From the NCBI GenBank assembly GCA_900313545.1, contig OMRS01000312.1, positions 1-6,766 of the forward strand: DNA of 6,766 bases. Direction: 5' to 3'. This stretch comes from an uncultured Eubacteriales bacterium (GTDB lineage: Bacteria > Bacillota_A > Clostridia > Christensenellales > Aristaeellaceae). A program made the position numbers and the translations under genes. Under the pieces are notes generated by a model, which worked only from the letters and a program-made list of their open reading frames with translations, was not told the origin of the DNA and did not search any database. Below, piece by piece: positions 1-5,617 of the stretch; the stretch's first letter is position 1; each line of letters starts with the position of its first letter.

Positions 1-1473
1 CGCCAGCAGCGCGGAGACGGACCGGAGGACCTCGTCGCCCTCCTGATGGCCGTATACGTCATTCACCTTCTTGAAGTCATCCAGGTCGATCATCACCAGC
101 GTCAGGGGTTTGTCCTTGGCGTTCTCCGTCACCCGCTCGCTGATCAGGCGCTGGATCTCGCCGCGGTTGTACAGTCCCGTGAGCCGGTCCGTCACGGCCA
201 TCACCGAGAGGGTCCGGTTGGCCTCCACCACCTCCTGGGTCGCGGTGTTGATGAAGTTCGCCAGGCGGCTGACCAGGGACATGGTGGTCTCGGACCTGGA
301 GGCCTCCTTCCAGCGGATATGCCCCTCCGTGTTCACGGCGCCCCCCTCGCGCATGCCGGCCACCACCAGCGTCAGGTTGTGGTGGTCCAGGATTCCCTCC
401 GTGCGGAGGAACTCTCCCGCCGTGCAGAAGCCATAGGTGGGGGCCATCCTGTGGAAGGGCTGGGTCTCCTTGCTGGCCTGGGCATCGCCCCAGAAGGTCT
501 TTCGCCCGAAGCAGTCAAAAATGGCGATCACCTCCGGGCCGAACTTGCGCATCTGGGCGACGCACTCGTCCACGTTGCGGAAGATGGTCTCCGGATCGCC
601 GTAGGTCAGGTGCACCGTGCTGCCCTCGGGGATATCGGTGCTCATTTCCAGCGCGCCGTATTCGTCGCTGGACAGGGCATGGCGCAGAAGATCGCGTCCC
701 CTGTACTCCACCATAAAGGGAAACTCCAGCGCGTTGTAGAAGATATTCTCATCCTTCGGAATGCGCAGATAGTGCTCATAGATGCCGAAGGCCGGCCTGC
801 CGTCAAGATCATACACGGTCTTGCCCTGCGTGCGGGTCACCTTCATGGCGGTGCCCAGGGGCTTCCAGCCCATGACGCAGTCCGAGGTCACATGCAGCTC
901 CGGCCCTCCGAGCAGCATCAGCAGCACGCCGCTTTTGCAGATCCCCTCATCCTTGGAAAAGATGTACGCCTCGTTCAGGTTGTCCCCGAAGGCGCCTCCG
1001 CCGAAGAGTTCCACCTCGCCGGGAATCATCTCCTCCAGGGTCATGCACACGTCCCTGATCGGCAGGGAGTCAATCGTCATGATACACTGAACCGCCTTGA
1101 CGCTGCCCAGTTCATCCTGCATGGCGGAAAGCGTCTCCCTGAGGCCCCGGATGTCCCGGTTCTCCACGGGGATCTGCACCACATGGGCAAAACTGTCGCT
1201 GCGCTCGAAGATCGTGCAGGAAACCACCAGGGGGCTGTCGCTGACATTGCCCTGATAGAGGGTTCCGGCTGCGGAGGCGCCCAGGTAGAGGGCGTCCGGC
1301 ATATGCTTGCGGATGAGCTCGCAGGCCCTGTAAACGTGGTGGATGTCCGCATCCTGATTGAGCAGATGCATGACGGCCTGTCCCGCCTCATGTCTAAGCT
1401 GCCAGTCCCGCCACTCCTCAAGGACATTGCCGAACTGCGCAGCGCTGATGTATGTGGTCTGAAACTGTTTCAC
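1..1473 (-). CDS. FIST-domain sensor diguanylate cyclase (GGDEF), C-terminus cut by window edge
   Basis: Cytoplasmic signalling protein predicted to make cyclic di-GMP from GTP in response to a small ligand bound by its FIST module. The 491 visible residues read FIST_N (about 20-220, with GASAAG near 65-70 and FGGGAFGD at 157-164), FIST_C (about 225-395, with FDCFGR at 319-324), a short helical linker (about 396-422) and the first half of a GGDEF domain from about 424. In that domain I see TDRLTGLYNR, the metal-binding Asp463 in MIDLDDFKKVND, Asn471 and GHQEGD. The catalytic (G/S)GDEF loop is beyond the left edge, so activity cannot be judged. No membrane segments are visible, unlike most sensor cyclases. 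The GTG start at 1473 is chosen because an in-frame TGA lies nine codons upstream with no other start between, and GGAAGGG sits at a suitable distance. It is divergent from nrfA. FIST domains are thought to bind small ligands such as amino acids; the ligand here is unknown. Confidence 0.93.
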   Translation of the reverse strand, partial: MKQFQTTYISAAQFGNVLEEWRDWQLRHEAGQAVMHLLNQDADIHHVYRACELIRKHMPDALYLGASAAGTLYQGNVSDSPLVVSCTIFERSDSFAHVVQIPVENRDIRGLRETLSAMQDELGSVKAVQCIMTIDSLPIRDVCMTLEEMIPGEVELFGGGAFGDNLNEAYIFSKDEGICKSGVLLMLLGGPELHVTSDCVMGWKPLGTAMKVTRTQGKTVYDLDGRPAFGIYEHYLRIPKDENIFYNALEFPFMVEYRGRDLLRHALSSDEYGALEMSTDIPEGSTVHLTYGDPETIFRNVDECVAQMRKFGPEVIAIFDCFGRKTFWGDAQASKETQPFHRMAPTYGFCTAGEFLRTEGILDHHNLTLVVAGMREGGAVNTEGHIRWKEASRSETTMSLVSRLANFINTATQEVVEANRTLSVMAVTDRLTGLYNRGEIQRLISERVTENAKDKPLTLVMIDLDDFKKVNDVYGHQEGDEVLRSVSALLA

Positions 1474-1516
1474 TGCACACCACCCTTCCGGTTCTCCATA
1501 TCAGTCTTACATCGCT

Positions 1517-1544
1517 ATTTTACCATAAAATCAGAACGATGCAA
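1517..1544 (-). promoter_or_regulatory. Extended -10 promoter for the FIST-GGDEF gene
   Basis: Read on the minus strand, TGGTAAAAT gives an extended -10 element (TGn followed by TAAAAT, five of six matches; hexamer at 1517-1522). A weak -35 TTGCAT (1539-1544) lies 16 bp upstream. The distance to the GTG start at 1473 is about 45 bp, leaving a leader of roughly 37 nt. The AT-rich patch stands out from GC-rich surroundings. Inferred from sequence only. Confidence 0.55.
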
Positions 1545-1556
1545 TCAAATATTGAT
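1544..1556. promoter_or_regulatory. Dyad ATCAA-ATA-TTGAT upstream of the cyclase promoter
   Basis: Inverted half-sites ATCAA (1544-1548) and TTGAT (1552-1556) separated by 3 bp touch the upstream edge of the proposed -35 of the cyclase promoter. The position suits an activator or repressor site. The halves resemble FNR/CRP half-sites, but their order is reversed and the spacing is wrong for a canonical TTGAT-N4-ATCAA box, so I do not assign a regulator. Confidence 0.25.
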
Positions 1557-1560
1557 CAAA

Positions 1561-1890
1561 GTGCGGGGAATTCGGGCCGGATTCGGCCGCAGGTCAGTCA
1601 TTTCCGCCGCAAATCTTCCGGCGCCGCGGGCCTCCCGTGTCACCTTCAGGCCCCCGTCTTCCTTTCCGAAGCCATGCCTTTCATCAGACTCCCGCCAAAT
1701 CCCCATTCCCGTTGCCGCGTCCTCCCGTGTTCCCTCTTCTCCCGTGCTGCCCGCGCGCCTTCCCCTGCGGGCTGCACCCCGCATCCCGCTTCGCCTGTCC
1801 CCCCTTTGCAGATCATCCCCCTCTTTCCGCCGCCTCCCGCCCCCTGACCCGCTTCTGCCGGAGAGGTCCCGGCCCTCAAAAATGCCGTAT
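1561..1890. other. Pyrimidine-rich intergenic stretch without a convincing gene
   Basis: About 330 bp between the two divergent promoters are dominated by C and T on the plus strand (purines on the minus strand), with runs such as CTCCCGTGTTCCCTCTTCTCC around 1731. Several frames stay open here on both strands, but their translations are low-complexity (Pro/Ser/Arg on plus, Gly/Arg/Glu on minus) with no domain and no good ribosome site, so I treat them as composition artefacts. One local feature is a GCGGGC block (1767-1772) that can pair either with GCCCGC upstream (1749-1754) or with CCCGCA downstream. No tRNA, rRNA, tmRNA or RNase P signature was recognised. Confidence 0.5.
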
Positions 1891-1920
1891 CCAATATTGA
1901 AGAAAGCTCCTCCCCCGACC

Positions 1921-1949
1921 TTGACAGACATTCTTCTGTTTAGTACACT
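1921..1949 (+). promoter_or_regulatory. Promoter of the nrfA-resB-ccsA operon
   Basis: A perfect -35 TTGACA (1921-1926) is followed by a 17-bp spacer and a -10 TACACT (1944-1949, four of six matches). Transcription would begin near 1956-1958, giving a leader of about 62 nt before nrfA. A short dyad, ACAGA (1924-1928) and TCTGT (1935-1939), overlaps the -35 and spacer, where a repressor could bind. The near-ideal -35 points to a housekeeping-sigma promoter, with anaerobic or nitrite control, if any, exerted by a separate factor. Confidence 0.7.
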
Positions 1950-1958
1950 CCTCTTATG

Positions 1959-1979
1959 GCAGACGGACTGCACGTCTGC
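1959..1979 (+). promoter_or_regulatory. 5'-leader hairpin at the nrfA transcript start
   Basis: GCAGACG (1959-1965) and CGTCTGC (1973-1979) form a perfect 7-bp stem with a 7-nt loop at or just after the inferred transcription start. It lacks a T-run, so it is not a terminator. Either a transcript-protecting 5' stem-loop or an operator dyad would fit. It does not involve the nrfA Shine-Dalgarno (2004-2011). Confidence 0.5.
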
Positions 1980-2018
1980 TCAAAACATCACCCTTTTGCG
2001 CTGAAAGGAGGTCTGTCC

Positions 2019-3203
2019 ATGCGCAGACTGATTCCCGTTCTGGCGGTGCTGCTTTGCGCCGCCTGCTGTGCCCTTGCAGCAGAGCCTGCCCGCAGGGTGG
2101 AAACCGGAACAGGCGTCACCCTGATCCCCTCGGATTCCTGGAAAACCACCTACCCGGACATTTACGAGAGCTACATGGCCAACGCGGAAAACAGCGAGGT
2201 CACGGATTATGTCGCCCAGTACCCCATGATCGCCACCATCTACGAGGGCTACGGCTTTGCCTATTCCTACGGCAGCGCCCGCGGCCACTACTACAACGTC
2301 GCGGACCTGAAGGAAACCGGGCGCCCCCATGCTCTGGCCAACTGCTTCACCTGCAAGACCGCCGATTACACCTGGATGGTCAACCAGGAGGGCGTGTCCG
2401 CCTATTCCAAACCCTTCGAGGACGTGCTGCCCCGGGTCAACGAAAGCCTCGGCTGCTATACCTGCCATGAAAGCGACCCCTCCCGGGGCATTACCGTCAC
2501 CCATACCTACCTCATCGACGCGCTGGGCAGCGATTTTGACCGTGTCGCCGCGCAGAACGCCTCCTGCGGCCAGTGCCACGTGGAGTACTACTTTGACCCC
2601 GACACCAAGGCCACCCGCCTGCCCTACGAAGGCCTGGCGGCCATGAACCCGGATGCCATGTACGACCTGTACGAATCCATGGGCTACTCCGACTACACCA
2701 ATCCCCGCACCGGCGTGGGCATCCTCAAGGCCCAGCACCCGGAAATGGAGACCTTCCTGGGCGAGGGCTCCGTCCACCGGGATACCTTCACCTGCGCGGA
2801 CTGCCACATGGGAACCGTCCGGAGCAGCGAAGGAAAGGACTTCGTTTCCCACAAGTGGGTCTCCCCGCTGGAGAGCGAAAGCATCATGGCCTCCTGCACC
2901 GCCTGCCACAGCGACCTGCCGGGCTTTGTCCACGGCATCCAGGAAAAGATGGAGGCACGGACCGTGGCCATCGGCGCCAAGCTGGAGGAGCTCACCAACC
3001 GCCTGGCCGAAGCCGTGGAAAAGGGCACCCTCAGCGAGGAGCGCCTTTCAACCGTGCGCGCCCTCAACCGCAAGGGCCAGTGGTACTGGGATTTCGTGTT
3101 CGTGGAGAACAGCGAAGGCGCCCACAATTCCCGGCTCGACAACAACTGCCTTGACAAGGCGGAAGCCTTCATCAACGCGGCACTCAAGCAATTCGACGTG
3201 TAA
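2019..3203 (+). CDS. nrfA: Ammonia-forming cytochrome c nitrite reductase NrfA
   Basis: Exported pentaheme enzyme that reduces nitrite to ammonium with six electrons, the terminal step of respiratory nitrite ammonification. The 394-residue protein has a signal peptide (MRRL, hydrophobic core to about 20, likely signal peptidase I cut after ALA at 18-20) and five haem sites in the family order: CFTCK (109-113, the lysine-ligated active-site haem), CYTCH (146), CGQCH (183), CADCH (259) and CTACH (293). By family alignment, catalytic residues are Arg88 (ARGHYY), Tyr190 and His240; Glu189, Tyr190, Lys237 and Gln239 (KAQHPE) match the calcium site of Ca-type NrfA. EGAHNS near 367-371 fits the distal His of a bis-His haem. 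The start at 2019 follows AAAGGAGG with a 7-nt spacer and begins directly at the signal peptide; an in-frame ATG at 1956 would fall at the transcript start. Three Cys in the signal peptide are unusual, but none forms a standard lipobox. No NrfH lies beside it. Confidence 0.97.
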   Translation: MRRLIPVLAVLLCAACCALAAEPARRVETGTGVTLIPSDSWKTTYPDIYESYMANAENSEVTDYVAQYPMIATIYEGYGFAYSYGSARGHYYNVADLKETGRPHALANCFTCKTADYTWMVNQEGVSAYSKPFEDVLPRVNESLGCYTCHESDPSRGITVTHTYLIDALGSDFDRVAAQNASCGQCHVEYYFDPDTKATRLPYEGLAAMNPDAMYDLYESMGYSDYTNPRTGVGILKAQHPEMETFLGEGSVHRDTFTCADCHMGTVRSSEGKDFVSHKWVSPLESESIMASCTACHSDLPGFVHGIQEKMEARTVAIGAKLEELTNRLAEAVEKGTLSEERLSTVRALNRKGQWYWDFVFVENSEGAHNSRLDNNCLDKAEAFINAALKQFDV

Positions 3204-3216
3204 TCTTCATACTCCC

Positions 3217-3256
3217 AGCGGCGGGACAGCCTCCGGACGGAACCTGTCCCGCCGCT
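3217..3256 (+). terminator. Intercistronic 13-bp hairpin, possible partial terminator
   Basis: AGCGGCGGGACAG (3217-3229) and CTGTCCCGCCGCT (3244-3256) form a perfect GC-rich 13-bp stem with a 14-nt loop between nrfA and resB. It is followed only by CTTTTA, so the T-run is too short for a strong intrinsic terminator. It probably lets a fraction of transcripts through or shields the 3' end of nrfA mRNA, giving much more reductase than maturase. The resB Shine-Dalgarno lies just downstream and is not in the stem. Confidence 0.7.
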
Positions 3257-3278
3257 CTTTTATGGAGGCCAGCTGTCT

Positions 3279-4547
3279 ATGCGTCCGCTTCTGCGTTTTT
3301 TCCGGTCCATGGCCTTCGGCATGCTGCTGCTGGTCCTGGTGATGCTCCTCTCCCTGGCGGGTTCCCTGATCCCCCAGCAGCAGTCCCCCATGGACTATGT
3401 CCGCCGCTACGGCGCCGATGCCGCCTCCTGGCTCGTGCGCCTGGGGCTGACGGACGTGTTCCATTCGCTCCCCTTCCGGGTCCTGGAGCTGCTGCTGTGC
3501 ATCAACCTGCTGCTGTGCTCGCTGGTGCGCCTGCCCTCCCTGCCGGGAAAGGCCGCCGCACTGCGCCGCGCCGCCTGCACCGCCGCACCCGCCCATTCCC
3601 TTGGCGGCGTCCCGGCGGAGGACTTCCGGAAACTGCTGCTCTCCCGCCGCTTCCGCGCCCGGACGGAGGGGGACTGCCTCATCTACGTCCGCTCCCCCCT
3701 GGGCATCGCCGGCTCCAGCCTCGTCCATCTGTCCATTCTGCTGGTGCTGCTCTTCGGAACGCTGACCCTGACCACCCCCACGGTGGAGGACCGGACGGTC
3801 CTTCCCGGAAAGAGCCTGACGCTTCCAGACGGCACCTGCATCACCTGTGAGAGCTTCCACATCGAGGATGCCCGGGGCAGCCTCGACTATGCCAGCCGTC
3901 TGCGGGTCACGGACGCAAAGGGCAGCCTCCTTCGAGAGGCGGATGTCCGGGTGAACGCCCCTCTGGCCTTCGGCCCCTACAGGATCTACCAGCAGACCTG
4001 CGGGACCGCCGGTCAGGTCCGCATCCTCAACCGCGCCAACGGCGCCGGGGAGACCGTTCCCCTCACCGAGTCCTGTTTCCTGTCCATCGACGGACAGAAC
4101 GGCATCTTCTTCAACGCCCTCTATCCCGGCTATGTGGAGGAGGAGGACGGCAGCATAACCCTGATCACCAGCACCAGCGGCTCCTATCCGGACCCGGTTT
4201 ACGACCTGCGCTCCATCACCTCCGGCATGTCCGCCTCCGTGCTGGCGTTTCCGGGAGATGACATCCGCATCGGGGATATCACCTTCACCTTCCTCTCCCC
4301 CCTTGAATACCCGGGGCTGCGCATCAAGCGCACGGAGCCCCTGCTCTATGCCGGGCTCTACCTGGGGTTCGCGCTGATGGTGGCCGGGCTGTACCTCTGC
4401 TTTTTCGCCGTCCCGGTCTTCATCCGGGTGGAGCAGGACGCCTTTGCCCTGGTGTGTCCCAAATCCCCCCAGGGGATCCTGCAGGAACTGCAGGCGGGAT
4501 TGTCCGCAGTTGGCCGCCCTGACAAACCCAAGGAGGTCTCCCCATGA
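3279..4547 (+). CDS. resB: System II cytochrome c biogenesis protein ResB/Ccs1
   Basis: Membrane half of the System II haem lyase; with CcsA it moves haem outward and supports its covalent attachment to apocytochromes. The 422-residue sequence shows the ResB layout: TM1 about 11-31 ending GSLIPQQ, TM2 about 66-84, TM3 about 142-163 containing the conserved-type His150 (VHLSIL), a large extracytoplasmic domain about 165-352 with the family-like NAPLAFGPYRIYQQTCG stretch (226-242), TM4 about 357-379 and a short cytoplasmic tail. No CxxC thiol motif is seen beyond scattered Cys (187, 190 and 241 in the outer domain; C187-x-x-C190 may be chance). The ATG at 3279 follows GGAGG with a rather long 10-nt spacer. 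It follows nrfA in the operon and overlaps ccsA by four bases (ATGA), so the two are likely made in step. Its likely main client is NrfA, inferred from context. Confidence 0.92.
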   Translation: MRPLLRFFRSMAFGMLLLVLVMLLSLAGSLIPQQQSPMDYVRRYGADAASWLVRLGLTDVFHSLPFRVLELLLCINLLLCSLVRLPSLPGKAAALRRAACTAAPAHSLGGVPAEDFRKLLLSRRFRARTEGDCLIYVRSPLGIAGSSLVHLSILLVLLFGTLTLTTPTVEDRTVLPGKSLTLPDGTCITCESFHIEDARGSLDYASRLRVTDAKGSLLREADVRVNAPLAFGPYRIYQQTCGTAGQVRILNRANGAGETVPLTESCFLSIDGQNGIFFNALYPGYVEEEDGSITLITSTSGSYPDPVYDLRSITSGMSASVLAFPGDDIRIGDITFTFLSPLEYPGLRIKRTEPLLYAGLYLGFALMVAGLYLCFFAVPVFIRVEQDAFALVCPKSPQGILQELQAGLSAVGRPDKPKEVSP

Positions 4548-5338
4548 ACATCCTGTTTTTTGCCGCGGTGGTGTTCGCCTTTGCCGCCACCTGCCTGCAG
4601 TTTGCCGGGGTCAGCCTGAAGCGCCCCTCCCTGTGCCGCTTCGCCCGGATGGCCTTTGCCGCCGCCCTGGCCGCACATCTGGGCTATACCCTGTGGCGGG
4701 GCATCGCTGCCGGGCGTCTTCCCCTGGCCAACCAGTTCGAGTTCGCCTCCGGCTTTGCCCTGGCCTGCAGCCTCATGGCCTTCGCGCTCCACGCCCGGAT
4801 GCGCAGAGACTGGATCATGACCGCCGCCATGCCCGCCACCTTCCTGATCCTCTCGTATGCCGCCTTCCAGCCCATGGAGATCCGGGACCTGATGCCCGCC
4901 CTGCGCTCCACCTGGTTCGCCCTGCACATCGGCTCCGCCGCCTTCTCCTACGCCTCCTTCGCCATTGCGGGCGCCCTCGGGGCGACCTACCTGGTCAGGT
5001 GCGGCCGCGGAGAAAAGGAGGGGGATGAGGCCCTCCTTCAGATCGATTACATGATCTACCGCATGATCTGCCTGGGCTTCCTGCTGCTGACTGTGGTCAT
5101 CTTCTCCGGCGCCATCTGGGCCGAACAGGCCTGGAGCAGCTGGTGGAGCTGGGACCCCAAGGAGACCTGGGCCCTGATCACCTGGATCTTCTATGCCATC
5201 TGCCTGCACCAGCGCCTGCGCGCCGGCTGGCAGGGAAAGCGGATGGCCCTGGCCGCCCTCGTGGCGCTTGTGCTGGTCATCTTCACCTTTGCCGGCGTCA
5301 ACCTCATCATGCCGGGGCTCCACTCCTATGCCACATGA
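4544..5338 (+). CDS. ccsA: System II haem lyase CcsA/ResC (WWD-domain protein)
   Basis: Polytopic inner-membrane protein of the haem handling family; it carries and presents haem to apocytochrome on the outer face, working with ResB. The 264-residue protein has about eight membrane helices and the tryptophan-rich WWD motif at 197-209 (WSSWWSWDPKETW). His128 (ALHIG) before the motif and His260 (GLHSY) near the C-terminus fit the paired external haem ligands, and His45 and His222 (LHQRL) fit the internal pair. NQFEF at 63-67 is also family-like. The length is near the minimal CcsA core, shorter than ResC forms of about 390 residues. Its ATG overlaps the resB stop, with AAGGAGG seven bases upstream, giving translational coupling plus its own strong site. 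Last gene of the operon, 8 bp before the terminator. Whether it is specialised for the CxxCK haem site of NrfA, as NrfI is in Wolinella, is an inference. Confidence 0.94.
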   Translation: MNILFFAAVVFAFAATCLQFAGVSLKRPSLCRFARMAFAAALAAHLGYTLWRGIAAGRLPLANQFEFASGFALACSLMAFALHARMRRDWIMTAAMPATFLILSYAAFQPMEIRDLMPALRSTWFALHIGSAAFSYASFAIAGALGATYLVRCGRGEKEGDEALLQIDYMIYRMICLGFLLLTVVIFSGAIWAEQAWSSWWSWDPKETWALITWIFYAICLHQRLRAGWQGKRMALAALVALVLVIFTFAGVNLIMPGLHSYAT

Positions 5339-5345
5339 TTCCTGT

Positions 5346-5383
5346 AAAACCCGCCCCCTCAATCCTGAGGAGGCGGGTTTTTT
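5346..5383 (+). terminator. Rho-independent terminator of the nrfA-resB-ccsA operon
   Basis: CCCGCC (5350-5355) pairs with GGCGGG (5372-5377), and an inner CCTCA (5357-5361) pairs with TGAGG (5366-5370). A single C/A mismatch lies between the stems and the loop is 4 nt. The A4 before and T6 after (5378-5383) extend the stem and supply the U-tract. It begins only 8 nt after the ccsA stop. Confidence 0.93.
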
Positions 5384-5495
5384 CCGGTCTTTGGTTTTCC
5401 GTTCAGGGATTGCCCGTTTCTCAAAAAAGGCCTCTTTCATTTTTTGTAACCCCTTTCTTTGTGGTGTCCCATTCATCACTCTAAAAGGGAAATTA

Positions 5496-5514
5496 GTCAA
5501 CATTTATAATTGAC
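5496..5514. promoter_or_regulatory. Dyad GTCAA-N9-TTGAC enclosing TATAAT
   Basis: Inverted arms GTCAA (5496-5500) and TTGAC (5510-5514) flank a perfect plus-strand -10 hexamer TATAAT (5505-5510). I find no acceptable -35 at 16-18 bp upstream of it. If it is a promoter, the transcript would be very short, ending at the terminator at 5527-5554. Otherwise it is an orphan operator-like dyad in the AT-rich gap. Low confidence. Confidence 0.25.
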
Positions 5515-5526
5515 ATAGAAGTAGAA

Positions 5527-5554
5527 AAAGAGCCGTTGGAGGGCTCTTTTTTTT
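5527..5554. terminator. Bidirectional terminator between convergent units
   Basis: AAAGAGCC (5527-5534) pairs perfectly with GGCTCTTT (5542-5549) around a 7-nt loop. On the plus strand it is followed by T to 5554 (eight in total); on the minus strand the stem is followed by TTTTTC (5529-5525), so it can stop transcripts from both sides. It lies about 64 bp beyond the DUF4405 stop and most likely ends that gene. For the nrf operon it would be a second, back-up terminator. Confidence 0.85.
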
Positions 5555-5617
5555 ACTTTCTCTTCTTGATTAGAATTACAATTATAACAAAGGCCCCTTC
5601 TCCGATATGCCAGAACA

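Noticed and set aside
1561..1890. RNase P RNA, tmRNA or other housekeeping RNA in the purine-rich minus strand
   Set aside because: GA-rich character suggested a check, but the conserved GAGGAAAGTCC-type core of RNase P and the tRNA-like ends of tmRNA are absent.
1545..1973. Minus-strand open frame of 142 codons in the intergenic region
   Set aside because: The product is low-complexity Gly/Arg/Glu generated by the purine bias, has no domain and spans both the nrfA promoter and the upstream part of the cyclase promoter.
46..2004. Very long plus-strand open frame of about 650 codons
   Set aside because: It lies antisense to the FIST-GGDEF gene and runs on through the pyrimidine-rich intergenic region. 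The translation is His/Gly/Ala/Arg-rich without a domain, while the opposite strand gives clear FIST and GGDEF motifs.
1956..2018. Upstream in-frame ATG that would add 21 residues to NrfA
   Set aside because: It falls at the inferred transcription start, has no ribosome site and would put a polar stretch before a complete signal peptide. The ATG at 2019 has AAAGGAGG at ideal spacing.
2055..2072. Lipoprotein signal in NrfA (Cys13, Cys16 or Cys17)
   Set aside because: None of the three Cys is preceded by a standard lipobox ([LVI][ASTVI][GAS]C); ALA-AEP at 18-23 is a better signal peptidase I site. I keep this open but do not call it.
1980..2933. Minus-strand open frame of 317 codons opposite nrfA
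   Set aside because: Shadow of the GC-rich nrfA codon pattern; a Gly/Val/Ala-rich translation with no domain or ribosome site.
4358..5503. Minus-strand open frame of 381 codons opposite ccsA
   Set aside because: Antisense shadow crossing the operon terminator; Gly/Gln/His-rich, with no family likeness.
5510..5538. TTGACA at 5510-5515 as a plus-strand -35
   Set aside because: No -10-like hexamer occurs 16-18 bp downstream, where the terminator stem begins, and no gene follows on that strand.
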